This document shows, in pieces, positions 61,440 to 64,000 of a DNA stretch of 64,000 nucleotides (position 1 is its first letter; every line of letters begins with the position of its first letter). The stretch lies in contig DF820463.1 of the NCBI GenBank assembly GCA_000739535.1, positions 935,046 through 999,045 on the forward strand, read 5' to 3'. The DNA comes from Candidatus Vecturithrix granuli. Its GTDB lineage: Bacteria > Moduliflexota > Moduliflexia > Moduliflexales > Moduliflexaceae. The notes beneath the pieces are model-generated. The model made no database searches, was not told the origin of the DNA, and saw nothing but the letters and a program-made list of their open reading frames with translations. Position numbers and translations under genes: made by a program.

Positions 61440-61632
61440 TGCCACAGAGACACAGAGAACACAGAGAAGATGGGAAGAGAAATCTCTGTGGGTAGTGGTT
61501 AAATAGTAAGTGATGCCCGCTCGTTGAGCGAAGTCGAAACGAGCCGCTCACTGTTCCCTTCGACTTCGCTCAGGGAACGCATCACTTACTATTTAACCAC
61601 TACCTCTCTGTGTTCTCTGTGTCTCTGTGGCA
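61440..61632. mobile_element. outer CACAGAGA palindrome interrupted by a MITE
   Basis: TGCCACAGAGACACAGAGAA at 61440 is inverted exactly at the right end (to 61632), over about 28 bp. MITE copy D is inserted at the junction of loop and right arm. Confidence 0.85.
61491..61604. mobile_element. 114-bp MITE copy D, nested
   Basis: Perfect terminal inverted repeats of 25 bp begin GGTAGTGGTTAAATAGTAAG. The inside holds GAGCGAAGTCGAA and TTCGACTTCGCTCAGGGAAC hairpin segments. It is flanked by TCTCTGTG on both sides (61483-61490, 61605-61612), although the flanking sequence is itself repetitive. Confidence 0.85.
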
Positions 61633-61690
61633 AAAAAACATGTGGATAATTTTGTTCAACTACTTAACACACTAAACAAGGACGATAGAT

Positions 61691-63496
61691 ATGTACGGAT
61701 ATATAGGTACCATTCTTTTTGTCAATTTGACGACCGGCGATATTCGCCGCGAAGCCTTCGATGAAGCCTTTGTGCGAAAGTTCCTTGGCGGCAATGGCTT
61801 TGCCGCCAAAATCATCTATGATACGGTTGCGGCCGAGGTTGATCCCTTTTCCGAAGATAATGCAGTTGTTTTTGCTCTGGGTCCCTTCACTGGCTCGCCA
61901 GTATGGGGCAGCCGCGGGCATGTGGCTTCAATCTCTCCGCAAACCGGTTATTTTGCGGATTCCAATTTTGGCGGAGATTTTGCCGCGATGCTCAAGAAAT
62001 CCGGCTTTGACGCCGTGGCCATTACCGGCAAAGCCGCGTCGCCGGTCTATCTGCTGCTCGATGACGGCGAAGCGGTTCTCAAGGATGCTTCAGCTCTATG
62101 GGGTAAACCGGTCGGAGAATCCCATCGTTTATGCGTTGAGCTTGAAGGGGAAGGCGTGGAAAGCGCCGTCATCGGGCCGGCCGGAGAAAATCAGGTCTTG
62201 TTTGCCAATATTATGTGCAGCGGTAAACGCATTAGCGCCGCCGGACGCGGCGGAATTGGCGCGGTACTTGGCTCAAAAAATTGTAAAGCTGTGGTGGTCA
62301 AAGGTTCAAAGACGGTTGAAGTGGCCGACTCCAAAGCCCTGGCCGCCTGTTTGAAAGACCGTTTCCCGATTTTAAGGGATAATACCAAAGCCATGACCAA
62401 TTTGGGCACTCCGGTGCTAGTCAACCTGATCAATGATATGGGCAAACTCGCCACGCGCAATAATACCCGCGAAGTGTTCGAACACGCGCATGATATTAGC
62501 GGCGAAACCATTCGAGAACACTATACGGAGAAAAATGTGGCCTGCCTGCGCTGCCCCGTCGCCTGCGGAAAGTTAGTGCGCGTTCACAGTGGAGAATTTG
62601 CCGGACAGGCGGTGAAAATGCCGGAGTATGAAACGATTTATGCGTTTGGATCCATGTTGGAAAACAGGGATCTGACGTCAATTTTCAACGCCAACACGAT
62701 GTGCGATGACATGGGCCTGGATACGATCAGCATGGGCGTTACGCTGGCCTTTACGGCAGAATGTCTGGAAAAAGGGATTGTGACGGCCGATGAGCTTGGC
62801 GCAAATCTGGCATTCGGTGATGGCGCGAATATCCCGGAACTCGTGCGCCTGACAGCGTTGAAACAAGGCGCGGGGGCCTTATTCGCGCTTGGCTCGGAAC
62901 GTCTGGCTGAACGGTGGGGCCAGGATTCCCGAAAGTATTTATATTCCGTGCAAGGCCTGGAAATTGCCGGACATTCTGCGCGTGGTATTCGTTCGATGGG
63001 GTTGGCGTATGCCACCTCAACCCGCGGCGGCAGCCATCATGATGCGCGTCCGAATTATATCGAACCAAACGGCGACCCTGGCTTCGAAGGACAGGCCGTC
63101 TATTGCGTGAATAGCCAGCATTACACTGCCTTTGGCGATTCGCTGGTGGTTTGCCGGTTTATCAGCGAACGCGGACTTGGTTCGCCTTTTGATGAGTCCA
63201 TTCAGGAAATTGTCCGGGCCGTGACCGGTTGGGAGATGGATCTGAGCGAAATTCGCGCCATCGGAGAACGTATTTATAACCTGGAGCGCCTGATCAATGT
63301 CAGGCGTGGGCGCGATCGCTCGAAAGACACGCTTCCGTACCGGGTGACGCACGAGCCGATTAACGCCGGGCCTTCACAAGGCCGCTATTGTCCGCCGGAA
63401 GTTTTTGAACAACTGCTGGATGAATATTATCAACTGCGCGGCTGGGACGCTCAGGGCATACCCACAGCGCAAAAACTTCAAGAACTGGGATTATAG
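61691..63496 (+). CDS. tungsten-containing aldehyde:ferredoxin oxidoreductase
   Basis: This 601-residue protein has the AOR layout. The N-terminal domain contains RGHVASISPQTGYFADSNFGG for the tungstopterin. The [4Fe-4S] cysteines are at 285, 288 and 292 (CLRCPVAC), with the fourth probably Cys488 (VVCRF). DDMGLDTISMG is the second pterin-binding DxxGLD/C motif. It oxidises aldehydes to acids with ferredoxin, or runs in reverse, in anaerobes. It is monocistronic, after the DeoR gene. Its stop codon runs directly into the repeat array that fills the rest of the window. The substrate is unknown. Confidence 0.93.
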   Translation: MYGYIGTILFVNLTTGDIRREAFDEAFVRKFLGGNGFAAKIIYDTVAAEVDPFSEDNAVVFALGPFTGSPVWGSRGHVASISPQTGYFADSNFGGDFAAMLKKSGFDAVAITGKAASPVYLLLDDGEAVLKDASALWGKPVGESHRLCVELEGEGVESAVIGPAGENQVLFANIMCSGKRISAAGRGGIGAVLGSKNCKAVVVKGSKTVEVADSKALAACLKDRFPILRDNTKAMTNLGTPVLVNLINDMGKLATRNNTREVFEHAHDISGETIREHYTEKNVACLRCPVACGKLVRVHSGEFAGQAVKMPEYETIYAFGSMLENRDLTSIFNANTMCDDMGLDTISMGVTLAFTAECLEKGIVTADELGANLAFGDGANIPELVRLTALKQGAGALFALGSERLAERWGQDSRKYLYSVQGLEIAGHSARGIRSMGLAYATSTRGGSHHDARPNYIEPNGDPGFEGQAVYCVNSQHYTAFGDSLVVCRFISERGLGSPFDESIQEIVRAVTGWEMDLSEIRAIGERIYNLERLINVRRGRDRSKDTLPYRVTHEPINAGPSQGRYCPPEVFEQLLDEYYQLRGWDAQGIPTAQKLQELGL

Positions 63497-64000
63497 ACAT
63501 CCTAAATGACTCGTGTCTCGACTTCGCTCGACAACCGCCCGGACACTGAGCGGAGTCGAAGCGTCATATCTCGACTTCGCTCGACAACCGTCCGGACACT
63601 GAGCGGAGTCGAAGCGTCATATCTCGACTTCGCTCGACAACCGCCCGGACACTGAGCGGAGTCGAAGTGTCATATCTCGACTTCGCTCGACAACCGCCCG
63701 GACACTGAGCGGAGTCGAAGTGTCATATCTCGACTTCGCTCGACAACCGCCCGGACACTGAGCGGAGTCGAAGTGTCATATCTCGACTTCGCTCGACAAC
63801 CGCCCGGACACTGAGCGGAGTCGAAGTGTCATATCTCGACTTCGCTCGACAACCGCCCGGACACTGAGCGGAGTCGAAGTGTCATATCTCGACTTCGCTC
63901 GACAACCGCCCGGACACTGAGCGGAGTCGAAGTGTCATATCTCGACTTCGCTCGACAACCGCCCGGACACTGAGCGGAGTCGAAGTGTCATATCTCGACT
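63497..64000. repeat. tandem array of a 53-bp hairpin unit (runs off the window)
   Basis: Units of 53 bp begin TCATATCTCGACTTCGCTCG at 63564, 63617, 63670, 63723, 63776, 63829, 63882 and 63935. A divergent first copy starts near 63511 and a partial last copy at 63988. Each contains arms TCGACTTCGCTC and GAGCGGAGTCGA around ACAACCGCCCGGACACT. Only a few positions vary (GCG/GTG, CGTCC/CGCCC), all in the first units. Confidence 0.95.

Larger units (their letters stand above)
61259..61690. other. intergenic region between the DeoR and AOR genes
   Basis: 432 bp, of which 61440-61632 is the nested MITE pair. TTGACA at 61349 has no good -10. One isolated TGTGGATAA is at 61641-61649. Confidence 0.5.

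Noticed and set aside
61641..61649. second origin-like site (TGTGGATAA)
   Set aside because: A single isolated DnaA box is expected by chance in AT-rich intergenic DNA.
63497..64000. CRISPR array
   Set aside because: The 53-bp units are directly adjacent and nearly identical throughout, with no variable spacers, and no cas genes are present.

Overview
The window is a continuous piece of a bacterial chromosome of moderate GC, with the genes in short operons on both strands. No rRNA, tRNA, phage, plasmid, transposase or CRISPR locus was recognised. The gene content points to a Gram-negative, probably anaerobic or facultative, sugar-using heterotroph. The supporting genes are an arabinose-5-phosphate isomerase of the LPS/Kdo pathway, a monofunctional peptidoglycan glycosyltransferase, a tungsten-type aldehyde:ferredoxin oxidoreductase, an anaerobic-type glycerol-3-phosphate dehydrogenase set, two HD-GYP proteins and a PilZ protein (c-di-GMP), and several sugar ABC importers. 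The mix would fit a poorly cultured lineage such as candidate phylum KSB3/Modulibacteria, but that is a guess that nothing in the window proves.

Layout. 1-4.7 kb: the 3' part of an N6-adenine DNA methyltransferase and a UvrD-like helicase in the same reading frame. 4.8-8.2 kb: an exported protein of unknown function and a GH3 beta-glycosidase. 8.5-17.3 kb: a leftward operon with a LacI regulator, an AlsA/AlsC/AlsB-type (D-allose/ribose class) importer, a ROK kinase, a Gfo/Idh/MocA oxidoreductase and an MDR dehydrogenase. 17.7-25 kb: mtgA, a ferritin-like protein, a GAF-HD-GYP protein, a DUF3352-like protein, an alpha/beta hydrolase, nadD and a TPR protein. 25.3-29.6 kb: a complete ugpBAEC glycerol-3-phosphate importer. 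30.3-35.1 kb: an RRM RNA-binding protein, a thioesterase, kdsD, a double-REC HD-GYP regulator, ferritin and sixA. 35.3-40.5 kb: yicC-remA-gmk, a cluster of DnaA boxes that could be a replication origin, a HicB-like protein, and tsaD and tsaC for tRNA t6A. 40.6-46.9 kb: an M48 protease, a PilZ protein, an unknown protein, an MFS transporter and a MacB-like ABC protein. 47-60.2 kb: EEP and MBL hydrolases, a GlpA-type dehydrogenase / FAD oxidoreductase / DUF1667 trio, a GH2 beta-mannosidase, a sugar isomerase/epimerase, a substrate-binding protein and permease without an ATPase, and a FucI/AraA-like isomerase. 60.5-63.5 kb: a DeoR regulator and the aldehyde:ferredoxin oxidoreductase, followed by a 53-bp tandem hairpin array running off the window.

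The most unusual feature is the density and architecture of small non-coding palindromic elements. At least five are about 114-185 bp and share GGTAGTGG ends. Three of these have perfect 8-bp target-site duplications, one has an 8-bp repeat in low-complexity flanks, and one has an imperfect 7/8 repeat. Other element types have different terminal inverted repeats, and one carries an 11-bp flanking duplication. Many are nested, with one palindrome in the centre of another and a short TCGACTTCGCTC-type hairpin at the core. Several end exactly at, or duplicate, the stop codon of the neighbouring gene, and one has split a translationally coupled gene pair. No transposase is present in the window, so these look like MITEs mobilised from elsewhere.
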